Source of the DNA: Muribaculaceae bacterium
Lineage (GTDB): Bacteria > Bacteroidota > Bacteroidia > Bacteroidales > Muribaculaceae
Reading direction: 5' to 3'
NCBI GenBank assembly: GCA_022511505.1
Contig: JAFLTK010000344.1
Span: 1 to 36,730, forward strand
DNA: 36,730 nt
Shown: piece after piece, positions 8,901 through 16,428 of the stretch
Numbering within the stretch: the stretch's first letter is position 1
Layout of the letters: each line of letters opens with the position of its first letter
The notes under the pieces: model-generated
Databases searched by the model: none
What the model was told of the DNA's origin: nothing
Seen by the model: the letters and a program-made list of their open reading frames with translations, nothing else
Translations under genes and position numbers: made by a program

Positions 8901-9331
8901 GCGTCGGCTGTCAGGAATTTGTTCATGGCGTCGGCCATGTAGCGGTGTCCCTCGCTTGGGGCAGCGGCCATGCGCTGCTGCATGCCGGCTGGAGTCCACT
9001 TTATAATCTCAATCTTGGGGCCAATCTTGTCGCGGTTGAAAAAAATCTCGGCAACGTCGAGCGTGTCAGAAACCATCTTATGGTGGATGGTCGAGCCCTC
9101 AAGGGGAGTCGGGTCGCCGGCACTGCGACGCACGACCTCGGCAAACGCTGTCTTTATCAGGTCGATGCGCGCCAGAGGTGACGGGATTGAGGTAATCTCG
9201 TGGGATGCCGAGGCGCCGTCGGGGTCGGCGATGGTGTCGCGGGCCGTAGAGTTGTAGGGATAGGCCGGAGTTGCCTGCCATCCTTGCAAGGTTGTGGAAC
9301 CGTCTTTATATAGTCTGAAAACCTTTGACAT
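5912..9331 (-). CDS. Giant actin/Hsp70-superfamily ATPase
   Basis: A 1139-residue protein with an actin/Hsp70/sugar-kinase ATPase fold in its C-terminal half. The phosphate-1 motif (VDFAVDLGTSNTHIETR) is near residue 585, phosphate-2 (VNIDIGGGTTDVAYS) near 802, and an adenosine-type motif (LSFSGNGSRVL) near 947. The Asp and Gly residues expected to bind ATP and Mg are present. The first 580 residues match no domain I recognise. No signal peptide or membrane segment is seen, so it should be cytoplasmic. The ATG at 9329-9331 lies 36 bases after the tubulin-like gene's stop codon. Such proteins hydrolyse ATP and may polymerise or act as chaperone-like switches; its exact role is unknown. It resembles proteins labelled Hsc70/actin family, and more distantly large SrfB-type proteins, but I cannot assign it to either. 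Confidence 0.85.
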   Translation of the reverse strand: MSKVFRLYKDGSTTLQGWQATPAYPYNSTARDTIADPDGASASHEITSIPSPLARIDLIKTAFAEVVRRSAGDPTPLEGSTIHHKMVSDTLDVAEIFFNRDKIGPKIEIIKWTPAGMQQRMAAAPSEGHRYMADAMNKFLTADAATYNFDRLQGIYLINYPTGPDELNIIGATSPATLFFSNANDNSYVTDIFLGQRRPFDRNNFTPLHRRDPEMILYMMALRASIPGFAGLFPELDAYLSLTYRTLTDDVLKDRIRALTPADAESLYSPIEVIDNGESNRVEVLGYDILKKKGAQALDKSEMTVAATRAVKRPPMVLPIENGNRYSTLQYASAPWGTANAAPAFEAETDLDSRFLPFDGAQYPWLTVSDLLEPAIIAVPHALNTAAFFDGNITGIGDELAYLLPVKPLLLRYFTIDDLITTVPGRQPMLSLEPLAGNAVKATLRVPIRGNNRVNTVEYSRIYYPGRAANPTKNEGSIVAHPFTGVLMPPVKTPAGIESIYNVTCIDALGASTSLRFYTGDTAVNPSAIERRDTAGEHNIKAVNYLLQGHDWDYISVTAGDTASAATSLLVPRWKKVPAASRVDFAVDLGTSNTHIETRREGEAVSSPFAFDTATAPAAMFFNPSRDETGAMLDLQDELALIEKDLIPLSLGNGDFAFPTRTVLSAARTMSWKNGVAPLMLFNLPFTYDKRRALPYNAFHTDIKWGTGDALDIMEAYVNTLMLLMRNKALVDGSDPRLTRLTWFYPASMPPKRLLRLRRVWDDAFRRYFNPSGSTIAISESQAPAGYFYRSVATATTMVNIDIGGGTTDVAYSAEGRVKVFTSFRMGANSLFENSLSDIDTANAIVDTHKAAFLDILRQMNLTELVHIFNSPANRRPANMASFLFGLRDNSIAAGAGVKSSALDFNFRLQEDEDFKIVFIIFYAAIIYHVGKLIAACNLELPRHLSFSGNGSRVLKIISPDVALLTRLTRLMLEMSSGLAYGDRRLEILGLQEGASPKESTCKGGILATSEDTDTSDARRVVIIGDKRGVASSTDTYATLSPDALAQIKAEVLDFYDFLDRVNEQMNFDDNFGVGKRALAIARQVGRLDLDTFLAKGIKRRLTESEIDDPIEESPFFYPILGSMNAISAEIGNSPLNSK

Positions 9332-9367
9332 AGGGGAGTAGTTGGAGGTGTGGGAGTAGTGGGGCAG

Positions 9368-10768
9368 TTAGAGTTTTTCGGCGACGAGCCGCTCGGTAGC
9401 ACGCCACCACATTTCGAGCCATCGGGCCTCGGGCGCGCGTGAGGCGGTTTTGCCGACGGCGGTGTTGAGGCGCGAGGCAATGAGCGGATAGTCAGACGCG
9501 AGCGTCATCACGCGGCGCGGGGCGACCCCGTTGACCAAATCAAACGGGTGGCTGCCGGGCTCGGGGTTAAAGAGGTCGAGCGAGCGGCGGTTGCCGCGTA
9601 TTTCGAGTATCCACTGGCGATATTGGGAGGCAATCTCTTTGAGGGCGCTCATAAAGCGGCTGCTGTATAGGCTCGAGAAATTGCCTTTCTTGGCGTTGTT
9701 GGCGTCAAAAGTGTCGCTGCTGAAATAATTGAAGTTATCGAGCAGGGCGTTGGCAAGCAGGCTGAACTGCACCATCGGACCGTAGAGTTCGCGTCGCATC
9801 TCGTCATAAAACGAGTCAAAGGAGACATCGTCCTTCAGGTCGCGCAATCCGAGCTCTTTGCTGACGCGGCTGTCGGCGCCGACGGTGTTGACAAAGTCGA
9901 CGATGGCCGTCGCGCCGAGGAACTCAATCAGGTGGGCGTCATTGCGCTGGGCGGCTCCGCCCTCGTGGTTGTCATATACGCGAGACATCTCGTCGCCCAG
10001 AAAGTAGAGCGCGTTAATCGAGCCGCTACGGGCAATGTTGTTCTCGTAGTAGGCAAGCGCCGAGCGAGTTTTGGATATAAATGTTGCCGAGTCAATCTCG
10101 CTGTTGCTGTCGCGGAACACGGTGAAATAGGGCAACACGGTCAGCGCGCCGATGGTGGCGTTGTTGATGATGCCAAAGTTGGGGAATGCCGTTGTTGAGC
10201 GTAATGTCTTGAGCAACAATGGAAAACCGCTGGCACCCGTGCCGCCAAAGATTGAACTGATGATGAAAATCTTGTCGCCGGCCTCAAATCGCGACATAAG
10301 CGTGGCAAAGTCGGGCGACGTTGCAATCTGGTTGAGGACCACGCTGCCGATGTTGGGGTTGCCTTTGAACCCCACTTCCATCGAGGCCGCGAGGTTCTTG
10401 TCGCTGAAAAGCATGCGGGTGATGGCCTTGTCGGCGCGTGACATCGAGGCATAGTCAATGAAACGGCCAAAGGAGCGGTCGTCGGTGTCGCGCACCCTCA
10501 ATGTGAACGACGGCAACGCCTCGACCACGCCCGTGCGGAAAAACCGCGACGGGTTCCCCTCGGGGAAGGTCTGCGTCCCGGCAACCGAGGCATAATTCTG
10601 CAACAGGGTGATGGTGCGTGTCAGGTCGGCATTGGATGCGTCGGGGTCGATGACCACGGGCACAATCTCGTCAACATCCATTTTGACTCCCGAGGCCATG
10701 AGCCACGTCAACGACCGCAACACTCGCGAGCCGGTCCCTCCGATAGCAAACAGGAAAAGTTTTGACAT
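9368..10768 (-). CDS. Tubulin/FtsZ-like protein (Tubulin_2 type)
   Basis: A 466-residue protein with tubulin/FtsZ nucleotide-binding features. It has an N-terminal Rossmann strand with GGTGSRV (residues 10-16), an acidic loop VVIDPDASNAD (about 38-48), and the glycine-rich tubulin signature in the form IFGGTGASG near residues 172-180. No transmembrane segment is visible, so it should be cytoplasmic and bind GTP. It fits the divergent FtsZ-like families that Makarova and Koonin (2010) linked to membrane remodelling systems together with VWA proteins. The gene lies 18 bases after a small membrane protein gene and just before the actin-like ATPase gene. Polymerisation has not been shown for this protein and is inferred from the family. 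Confidence 0.82.
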   Translation of the reverse strand: MSKLFLFAIGGTGSRVLRSLTWLMASGVKMDVDEIVPVVIDPDASNADLTRTITLLQNYASVAGTQTFPEGNPSRFFRTGVVEALPSFTLRVRDTDDRSFGRFIDYASMSRADKAITRMLFSDKNLAASMEVGFKGNPNIGSVVLNQIATSPDFATLMSRFEAGDKIFIISSIFGGTGASGFPLLLKTLRSTTAFPNFGIINNATIGALTVLPYFTVFRDSNSEIDSATFISKTRSALAYYENNIARSGSINALYFLGDEMSRVYDNHEGGAAQRNDAHLIEFLGATAIVDFVNTVGADSRVSKELGLRDLKDDVSFDSFYDEMRRELYGPMVQFSLLANALLDNFNYFSSDTFDANNAKKGNFSSLYSSRFMSALKEIASQYRQWILEIRGNRRSLDLFNPEPGSHPFDLVNGVAPRRVMTLASDYPLIASRLNTAVGKTASRAPEARWLEMWWRATERLVAEKL

Positions 10769-10786
10769 AGGATAACTTAATGAAAA

Positions 10787-11239
10787 TCAAAATGGAGCGC
10801 GCGAGCAGTTGCTGCTGAACCACTTAACGCAATAGGAAAGGATGACAAACAAGACTATTGACAGGATGGCGTTGGCCACGCCAAACATTATCAGGTCGTT
10901 TTCATAGATGGGTAACGGCGTGTGCAGCCCCGTTGCCGGGTCGACGCTGACCATCTTGCCGTCAGCCATGTGTCCGGCAAGCCACTGCCAACCGACGACA
11001 AAGTTTATCGCCGCGTTTATGGCCAGAAAGATGAACCAACTGCCAAAGTTATTGAAATTGGGGTAGTTGATAATAAAGTAGAAGAGCACCACTATCAGTG
11101 CAGTGATGCCAAGGACGCTCAACAACATCGGCCAGGTCATGTCGCCGGGCTGAAGCGCCGAGGCTGTTCCGAGCAGATAGGAGTCGAGCGTGCCGCCAAA
11201 GAGGCCGCTGAACAGACTGTAAATTCCTGTCAATATCAT
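10787..11239 (-). CDS. Small integral membrane protein of the cytoskeletal-like operon
   Basis: A 150-residue protein with about three transmembrane helices (roughly residues 38-60, 66-88 and 115-140). A polar loop of about 25 residues lies between the second and third, and a short C-terminal tail reads VKWFSSNCSRAPF. The ATG follows the lipoprotein stop codon with no gap (TAA then ATG), strong evidence of coupled translation. In context it could be the inner-membrane element that connects the exported VWA-like lipoprotein with the cytoplasmic tubulin-like and actin-like proteins. The family is not recognised. Confidence 0.8.
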   Translation of the reverse strand: MILTGIYSLFSGLFGGTLDSYLLGTASALQPGDMTWPMLLSVLGITALIVVLFYFIINYPNFNNFGSWFIFLAINAAINFVVGWQWLAGHMADGKMVSVDPATGLHTPLPIYENDLIMFGVANAILSIVLFVILSYCVKWFSSNCSRAPF

Positions 11240-12466
11240 TTATTTGCGTTTTAATTCAAAAGTGAAATCGGTCAATTCATTCTTGTTGTTGAAGCCCTCG
11301 ACAACGCCCTGAAGCAGAGCGCCGATGCCGACGGTGCGGTCAAGTCGTCCCTCGACATCGCTGATGCCGCTGTCGTCGGTCTGCTCGACCCACTCGGGGA
11401 GCGCCGGCGGGGTGAACAGGATTTTCTCCTGGTCGATGCGCGAATTTCGGTCGATGGCCACCTCGAGGAAAACGCTGTAAGGCGAGTCGGGGTTGGTGAC
11501 TTGGCCGATGCGCTTAATCGACATGCCGGGAACGAGGCCCGTGCCGCGGTAGCAGGCCGTGTCAAGTTGGGTGGCCTCGGGTTGGAGGGTGGGGCGCATG
11601 TCGGCGCTGATGTAGAGGGTGTATTGGTTGCCGATGGCGGTGACGGTGTTGCCGTTCATCGCCTGATTGGTGACGCGATAGTTGACCGCAACGGGTCGGG
11701 TGAAACCGGCCATTTCGCGGAAACCGTGGCCCACGATATTCTCGGCCGGAACGTCGCGCAACAGCGTGGCGAGATAGTCGCGTCGACCGGCGAGCCAGAT
11801 GTAGTAGGGGCGTGGTGCGCCGTCAAGAGTTGTCGTGCGGCCGTCGGGGTAGAAATAACGGCCCGAAAACGGCGACTCCATTTTCAAGACAACGATGCCG
11901 AGCGAGGGGACACGCTTGATGGTCGCGCTGACGGCGTTGGAGATGGCGATGCGGCGGTTGTTGAGTTGTGACGCGGTCGACGCGCCGCCGGTAGTGTTAA
12001 GGTCTAAGATGCAGTCACTGACAAAGATAGAGGTAGTCGTGTCGCTGACCGAGTCGAGAAAGCGGCCAATCATGGCGGCCATGTCAGAGTTGGAGCGGTT
12101 GCCCCCGGCAGCCGCAAAAGCCTCGGGAGTCAAATCGCCGATGAAATTGGACAGGCTGCCGCCGTAGGGGATGACGGTCGAGTTAATGTAGTAGAGGCGC
12201 GTAGTGTCGGCATGCTCGCCAAGGCGGCTGACGTAACTGTAGACAGCATCGGTCAGCGACGCGTCGGGAGCCATGTAACCGTCCATGCTGCCCGAATTTT
12301 CGACAAAAACATTCAGCGCCTGCGCCGGGATAGAGTCGGTCACCTCGCTGTCGGGCGAAATGACCTCAATCTGCGACCCGCCGCAACTTGCAACGGCAAA
12401 AGCAACTACCGCGGCAATCGCCGATTTATAGCAAAAGTCCTTGATTGACAAATGAAACTGTTTCAC
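11240..12466 (-). CDS. Exported VWA-like lipoprotein, first gene of the operon
   Basis: Starting at the GTG at 12464-12466 the protein has 408 residues: a lipoprotein signal with lipobox VASC and Cys28, then a von Willebrand A-like domain. The metal-site motif reads VENSGSM (Glu56, Ser58, Ser60), with Glu in place of the usual Asp. Later NRSNSDM and FVSDCILD segments fit the remaining metal-binding loops. A longer frame from a TTG at 12514 is less likely, because a TATCTTTG promoter box lies inside it and would precede the GTG start by a short leader. VWA domains bind protein partners through a metal ion. This one should sit in the periplasm or outer membrane, attached by lipid. The next gene follows with no spacer. 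Periplasmic sensing or anchoring for the operon is inference. Confidence 0.78.
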   Translation of the reverse strand: MKQFHLSIKDFCYKSAIAAVVAFAVASCGGSQIEVISPDSEVTDSIPAQALNVFVENSGSMDGYMAPDASLTDAVYSYVSRLGEHADTTRLYYINSTVIPYGGSLSNFIGDLTPEAFAAAGGNRSNSDMAAMIGRFLDSVSDTTTSIFVSDCILDLNTTGGASTASQLNNRRIAISNAVSATIKRVPSLGIVVLKMESPFSGRYFYPDGRTTTLDGAPRPYYIWLAGRRDYLATLLRDVPAENIVGHGFREMAGFTRPVAVNYRVTNQAMNGNTVTAIGNQYTLYISADMRPTLQPEATQLDTACYRGTGLVPGMSIKRIGQVTNPDSPYSVFLEVAIDRNSRIDQEKILFTPPALPEWVEQTDDSGISDVEGRLDRTVGIGALLQGVVEGFNNKNELTDFTFELKRK

Positions 12467-12491
12467 AATTGGTTGGTGTTTTTTCAAAGCA

Positions 12492-12499
12492 CAAAGATA
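12492..12499 (-). promoter_or_regulatory. -7 promoter box of the cytoskeletal-like operon
   Basis: TATCTTTG on the minus strand matches the Bacteroidetes -7 consensus and would start transcription near 12485, about 20 bases before the GTG at 12466. A good -33 TTG at the expected 20-base distance is not present, so the promoter may be weak or need an activator. Read-through from the kinase gene ending at 12540 is also possible. Confidence 0.5.
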
Positions 12500-12539
12500 A
12501 ACATTTTTTGTCAATCTAAAAAGTCTTATTTAAAAAGTG

Positions 12540-13382
12540 TTAATGGGTGGAATGGTAGTTGATGAGGCCGGGGAGGGTGGAGGGGACAACCTTGCGGATG
12601 GTCATGCCAAAGTCGCGGGCTACGCGGTGGAGGATTGGCTCAAAGGTGGTTGCGATTGACCCGACGAAGCAGAGGTTGTCGCCGTTGTAGCGATAGGAGG
12701 CGATGTTGCGCACAAAGAACTGCATGAAGCTGTCATAGATTAACTGGATGACATATTCGTTGTCGAGAGCTTCGGCGAGAAAGAAGGAGTATTGGGATAG
12801 GGTTTTGTTGGGGAGGGAGTTGGTGTAGACGCCGTCCATGATTTCGTCGACAGTCAGTTGGTGCCGTTCATAGAAGGCTTCGCGCAGAGGGGCGGGGGCA
12901 ATCTCTTTGAGGCAGTCGGCGACAAATCGCTTGCCGAGGAAAGCGCCGGAGCCTTCGTCGCCGAGGATGTATCCCAGTGGTCGAACGTTTTGAACGATTT
13001 GCTCGCCGTCATAGAGGCATGAGTTGGAGCCTGTCCCGAGGATGCACGCCATGCCGGGCTCATCGCCCAGGAGGCCGCGGGCGGCGGCGAGGAGGTTGCT
13101 TTCGACAAAGACGCGTGTCTTGAACTGGGCGGTCAGCGACTGCTCCATAATCTTGATTTTCTCGGGGTTGGCACATCCGGCGCCATAGAAATAGACCGGT
13201 CCCCAACGGCGGCGGAAAAAGCTGGGGGGCAACTCGAGGCGGATGCTGTGGGAAATCTCGCGACGGGTTTGAAAATAGGGGTTTAGACCCGCGGTCAAGG
13301 CCGATTCCACGGGTTGTTGATTGTTGTCGTCAATGAGGGCCCACTGGGTGCGTGTGGAGGAACTATCGGCGATAACTTTCAT
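12540..13382 (-). CDS. N-acetylglucosamine kinase-like protein (BadF/BadG ATPase family)
   Basis: A 280-residue kinase of the BadF/BadG/BcrA/BcrD and NAGK group. The N-terminus MKVIADSSSTRTQWALID contains the first phosphate-binding loop. ILGTGSNS and LGDEGSGAFLGKRF are the typical second phosphate and sugar-binding motifs of N-acetylglucosamine kinases. It should phosphorylate an amino sugar in the cytoplasm, feeding cell wall recycling or host glycan use; the substrate is inferred from the family. A longer frame with 23 extra residues exists, but the start at 13380-13382 is preferred because MKVIADSSST aligns with the fold's first strand. The promoter at 13548-13578 gives a leader of about 160 bases containing a small hairpin. 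Confidence 0.8.
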   Translation of the reverse strand: MKVIADSSSTRTQWALIDDNNQQPVESALTAGLNPYFQTRREISHSIRLELPPSFFRRRWGPVYFYGAGCANPEKIKIMEQSLTAQFKTRVFVESNLLAAARGLLGDEPGMACILGTGSNSCLYDGEQIVQNVRPLGYILGDEGSGAFLGKRFVADCLKEIAPAPLREAFYERHQLTVDEIMDGVYTNSLPNKTLSQYSFFLAEALDNEYVIQLIYDSFMQFFVRNIASYRYNGDNLCFVGSIATTFEPILHRVARDFGMTIRKVVPSTLPGLINYHSTH

Positions 13383-13547
13383 TGTTGGATGTTGGTTAAA
13401 ACGTGTTAAATGGTTGGTTGACAGATGGTGAGAGAAAATGCAACGCGACAAGAAACAGCATTGTAGGAGTCATTGCCGGCATCATGGCAATCGTTGCCTT
13501 GAAGATGAACAAACATGAACGACAAGATGTTTCTATAGAGTAGCGCG

Positions 13548-13578
13548 CAAAGGTAGTAATAAATTTCAAAAAATGCAA
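13548..13578 (-). promoter_or_regulatory. Promoter of the sugar kinase gene
   Basis: TTG on the minus strand (13576-13578), 20 bases, then TACCTTTG (13548-13555). Its -33 element lies one base from the -33 element of the opposite promoter. The leader contains an ATTGCC/GGCAAT stem at 13472-13491. Confidence 0.7.
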
Positions 13579-13579
13579 C

Positions 13580-13610
13580 TTGCTGAAATGATGAATAATT
13601 GCTAAATTTG
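13580..13610 (+). promoter_or_regulatory. Promoter of the patatin and amylase pair
   Basis: TTG (13580-13582), 20 bases, then TAAATTTG (13603-13610) on the plus strand. Transcription should start near 13617, so the patatin gene must begin at the ATG at 13635 rather than at an upstream TTG that overlaps the promoter. Confidence 0.75.
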
Positions 13611-13634
13611 CGCCAACCCTCTAAAAGTGTACCC

Positions 13635-14474
13635 ATGCAGATAACACTCCCCAACCTCCCGGGTCGCAAACCCTTCAAGACCGGCGTTGCCCTAAGCGGT
13701 GGCGGCGCGCGTGGCTTTGCCCATGCCGGGGCGTTGCAAGCGCTTGAGGATATGGGCGTTAAGCCCGATTTGCTTGCGGGAGTCAGCGCCGGCTCGGTGG
13801 TTTGTGTGCTGTATGCGGCCGGTATGACGCCGATGGATATCGTCAAAGTGTTTTCTGAGGCAACTTTTAGCGATTTTGCTCGCCCGACGGTGCCGCGCGA
13901 CGGTTTGTTTAAGCTTGACGGCTTTCAGGCGTTCCTCAAGCGCCATCTGGGCGATTACAAGCGTCTCGAGGAGTTGCCAATCAAGACCGTTGTCGGTGTG
14001 ACCGACTTGAACCGCTGTGAGGCGGCGATGTTTGAAACGGGCGAAATCACCGAGCGCGTTATCGCCTCGTGCTCGATACCGCTCGTGTTCAAGCCCCGCG
14101 AGATTGACGGCGTCACCTACGTCGACGGGGGTGTGTTACACAATCTGCCGGCGTGGACCATCCGCGACCGCTGCCGATACCTCGTTGGCATCAACTGTAG
14201 CCCTATGGCCCGCGAGGAGTATCAGCCGTCGTTGCTCGAGGTGGCCCATCGCACCTATAATATGATGGCCAAGCACAATGTCACGGCCGACCTTGCGCTC
14301 TGTGACCTCGCAATCGAGGTGCTCGACATTGCAAACTATCAGGTGTTTAACCTAAAGGAGATTAAGCGCGTCTATCGAGCGGGCTATGAGGCCGCCGTCA
14401 AGGCGCTGACCGACGCCGGCTTTAAATCGGGCGCCGACTCGAGGCCGCGACAACGTTTCCGCTTCAAATTTTAA
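13635..14474 (+). CDS. Patatin-like phospholipase
   Basis: A 279-residue patatin-family serine lipase. It shows the oxyanion loop SGGGARG (residues 21-27), the nucleophile motif GVSAG with Ser51, and the catalytic Asp in VDGGVLHNLP near residue 166, so the Ser-Asp dyad is complete. There is no signal peptide, so it probably acts in the cytoplasm or at the inner face of the membrane on phospholipids or acyl chains. The start is fixed by the promoter just upstream. The amylase gene begins 17 bases after its stop codon, which makes a two-gene operon likely, though no functional link between lipase and amylase is obvious. The exact lipid substrate cannot be told from sequence. Confidence 0.88.
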   Translation: MQITLPNLPGRKPFKTGVALSGGGARGFAHAGALQALEDMGVKPDLLAGVSAGSVVCVLYAAGMTPMDIVKVFSEATFSDFARPTVPRDGLFKLDGFQAFLKRHLGDYKRLEELPIKTVVGVTDLNRCEAAMFETGEITERVIASCSIPLVFKPREIDGVTYVDGGVLHNLPAWTIRDRCRYLVGINCSPMAREEYQPSLLEVAHRTYNMMAKHNVTADLALCDLAIEVLDIANYQVFNLKEIKRVYRAGYEAAVKALTDAGFKSGADSRPRQRFRFKF

Positions 14475-14491
14475 TCGAACAACAATCTGCC

Positions 14492-16183
14492 ATGAATACA
14501 AAACCAATCATTTATCAAGTATTACCGCGACTTTTCACCAACTATAACGCCGACCTCACGCCCGGCGGAACCCTCGAGCAAAACGGCTCGGGAAAGTTGA
14601 ATCAGATAACCGCCCGTGTGCTCGACGGAATTAAAGAACTCGGTGTCACCCACGTGTGGTACACCGGCATCATCGAGCATGCCACGGCGACCGACTTCTC
14701 GGCCGCCGGTATTGCGCCCGATAACCCCAAGGTAGTCAAAGGGGTTGCCGGCTCGCCCTACGCCATCAAAGACTACTATGACGTCAACCCGTTTCTGGCC
14801 GAGGAGGTCGACAACCGAATGGCCGAGTTTGAGGCCCTCGTTGAGCGGACCCACAAGGCCGGCATGAAGGTGCTCATCGACTTTGTGCCCAACCACACCG
14901 CCCGCCAGTATCACAGCGACAGCGCCCCGGCCGGGATTGAGGACTTTGGCGCTCGTGACAATAGCGCCGCCGAGTTTTTGCCCTCCAACAACTATTACTA
15001 TATATCGCGCCAGCAGTTTGTGCCGTCGATAGACCTCGGCGAGGGCGACGAGGCATATATCGAGTTTCCAGCCAAGGCGACGGGCAACGACTGTTTCACG
15101 GCCTTTCCCGGCCGCGACGACTGGTATGAAACGGTTAAACTCAATTATGGCCAAAACTATGCCGACGGCTCAAAACATTTTCAACCGATTCCCGACACGT
15201 GGTTCAAGATGCTGCACATCCTCAGGTTCTGGTGTGGCAAGGGTGTCGACGGTTTCCGGTGTGACATGGCCTTCATGGTGCCGACCGAGTTCTGGCAATG
15301 GGCCATCCCCAACGTCAAGGAGCATTATCCCGACGTCATTTTTATCGCCGAAATCTATGACACCGGGCTCTATCGCGAGTTTATCGACGTGGCCGGCTTT
15401 GACTACCTATATGACAAGGTGAATCTCTATGACACGCTGCGCGGCATCGAGTGCAACCACATCTCGGCGGCCCAACTGACCCGCTGCTGGCAGACGGTCA
15501 ACGGCCTCGAGCCTCATTTGCTCAACTTCCTCGAAAACCATGACGAGCAGCGCTTTGCATCGCGCTTCTATGCCGGCGATGCGGCCCGAGTGTTGCCATC
15601 GCTCGCCGTCAGCGCCTTTATCGGCACCGGCGCCATGATGATTTATGCCGGTCAGGAACTGGGCGAGAAAGGGGAGGACGCCGAGGGGTTCAGCGGATTT
15701 GACGGCCGCACCACCATCTTTGACTATTGGAGCGTCGACACCACACGCCGCTGGCTCGACGATGGAAACGTCACCGACCGACTTCTGACCGACGACGAGC
15801 GACGCCTGCGCCGGCTCTATGCCCGCGTGCTGAACATCTGCAACACCGAGCGCGCCATCCGCGCCGGTCGCTTCTTTGACCTGATGTATGTCAACTATGA
15901 CAATCCCGACGTCGACCCCCATCGCCAGTATGTCTTCTTGCGCTGTTATGCCGGCGAGACAATCCTCGTCGCCGTCAACTTTGCCGACCATCCCGTTGAT
16001 ATGAAAATCAACATCCCCGGCCACGCCTTTGAAGTGCTCGACCTCGTCGAGCAGAGCCTCCTCGCCACCGAACTCATCAGCGGCGAGACCGCCGTCAAGC
16101 ACTTCACGCGCGAGCGTCCCTTCGAGACCCGCGTCGACGCCGCCGGCGCCGTCGTCTGGCGCATGCGTGCCGCCACCCGCTGA
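14492..16183 (+). CDS. GH13 alpha-amylase-family glycosidase
   Basis: A 563-residue GH13 enzyme with all four conserved regions: DFVPNH near residue 130, GVDGFRCDMA with the catalytic nucleophile Asp near 258, FIAEIYD with the acid/base Glu near 287, and FLENHDEQR with the transition-state Asp near 348. A C-terminal beta domain follows. No signal peptide or lipobox is present, so it should work in the cytoplasm on alpha-glucans or maltodextrins, unlike surface Sus-type amylases. It lies 17 bases after the patatin gene and is not next to transporters. The subfamily cannot be assigned from motifs alone. Confidence 0.9.
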   Translation: MNTKPIIYQVLPRLFTNYNADLTPGGTLEQNGSGKLNQITARVLDGIKELGVTHVWYTGIIEHATATDFSAAGIAPDNPKVVKGVAGSPYAIKDYYDVNPFLAEEVDNRMAEFEALVERTHKAGMKVLIDFVPNHTARQYHSDSAPAGIEDFGARDNSAAEFLPSNNYYYISRQQFVPSIDLGEGDEAYIEFPAKATGNDCFTAFPGRDDWYETVKLNYGQNYADGSKHFQPIPDTWFKMLHILRFWCGKGVDGFRCDMAFMVPTEFWQWAIPNVKEHYPDVIFIAEIYDTGLYREFIDVAGFDYLYDKVNLYDTLRGIECNHISAAQLTRCWQTVNGLEPHLLNFLENHDEQRFASRFYAGDAARVLPSLAVSAFIGTGAMMIYAGQELGEKGEDAEGFSGFDGRTTIFDYWSVDTTRRWLDDGNVTDRLLTDDERRLRRLYARVLNICNTERAIRAGRFFDLMYVNYDNPDVDPHRQYVFLRCYAGETILVAVNFADHPVDMKINIPGHAFEVLDLVEQSLLATELISGETAVKHFTRERPFETRVDAAGAVVWRMRAATR

Positions 16184-16318
16184 AAAAACCGGCATTAGCC
16201 TCTCGTCGCCTTTACCCCTTCCTCTTTCCCTCCCTTCCCAGCCTTTTTAGCTTATAAAGCCTTTCATATATAAATACCGGAAAAGCAGGAACGGCTTATA
16301 AAGGCTGATGCAAGGCTT

Positions 16319-16340
16319 AAAAAGAGGCAAAAAGTGCCTC
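16319..16340 (-). terminator. Second terminator hairpin downstream of the LRR gene
   Basis: GAGGCA/TGCCTC arms (16335-16340 and 16324-16329) with a 5-base loop are followed on the minus strand by TTTTT. It could act as a back-up to the hairpin at 16352-16389. Confidence 0.55.
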
Positions 16341-16351
16341 CCTTTCCCACC

Positions 16352-16389
16352 AAAAAACACGCCTCGGGGCACGGAGCCTCGAGGCGTGT
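16352..16389 (-). terminator. Rho-independent terminator of the LRR gene
   Basis: A perfect 10-bp stem (ACACGCCTCG at 16380-16389 with CGAGGCGTGT at 16357-16366 on the minus strand) is followed by TTTTTT, about 40 bases after the LRR stop codon. Confidence 0.8.
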
Positions 16390-16428
16390 CGATAATATCA
16401 AATGTCGATTATATTAAGTATCAATTCA

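Larger units (their letters stand above)
16184..16428. other. Intergenic region between converging genes, rich in stem-loops
   Basis: There is no ORF. It contains two terminator hairpins for the minus-strand LRR gene (listed separately). A looser plus-strand fold has AGCCTTT at 16240-16246 able to pair with AAAGGCT at 16300-16306; it lacks a T-run, so how the amylase transcript ends is unclear. The word GCTTATAAAG occurs twice (from about 16250 and 16294). Confidence 0.5.

Noticed and set aside
12467..12514. N-terminal extension of the VWA lipoprotein from a TTG codon
   Set aside because: The TATCTTTG promoter box lies inside it and the extension precedes an ordinary lipoprotein signal, so the GTG at 12464-12466 is a better start.
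13383..13451. Longer start for the sugar kinase
   Set aside because: The 23 extra residues do not belong to the BadF fold, whose first strand begins at MKVIADSSST.
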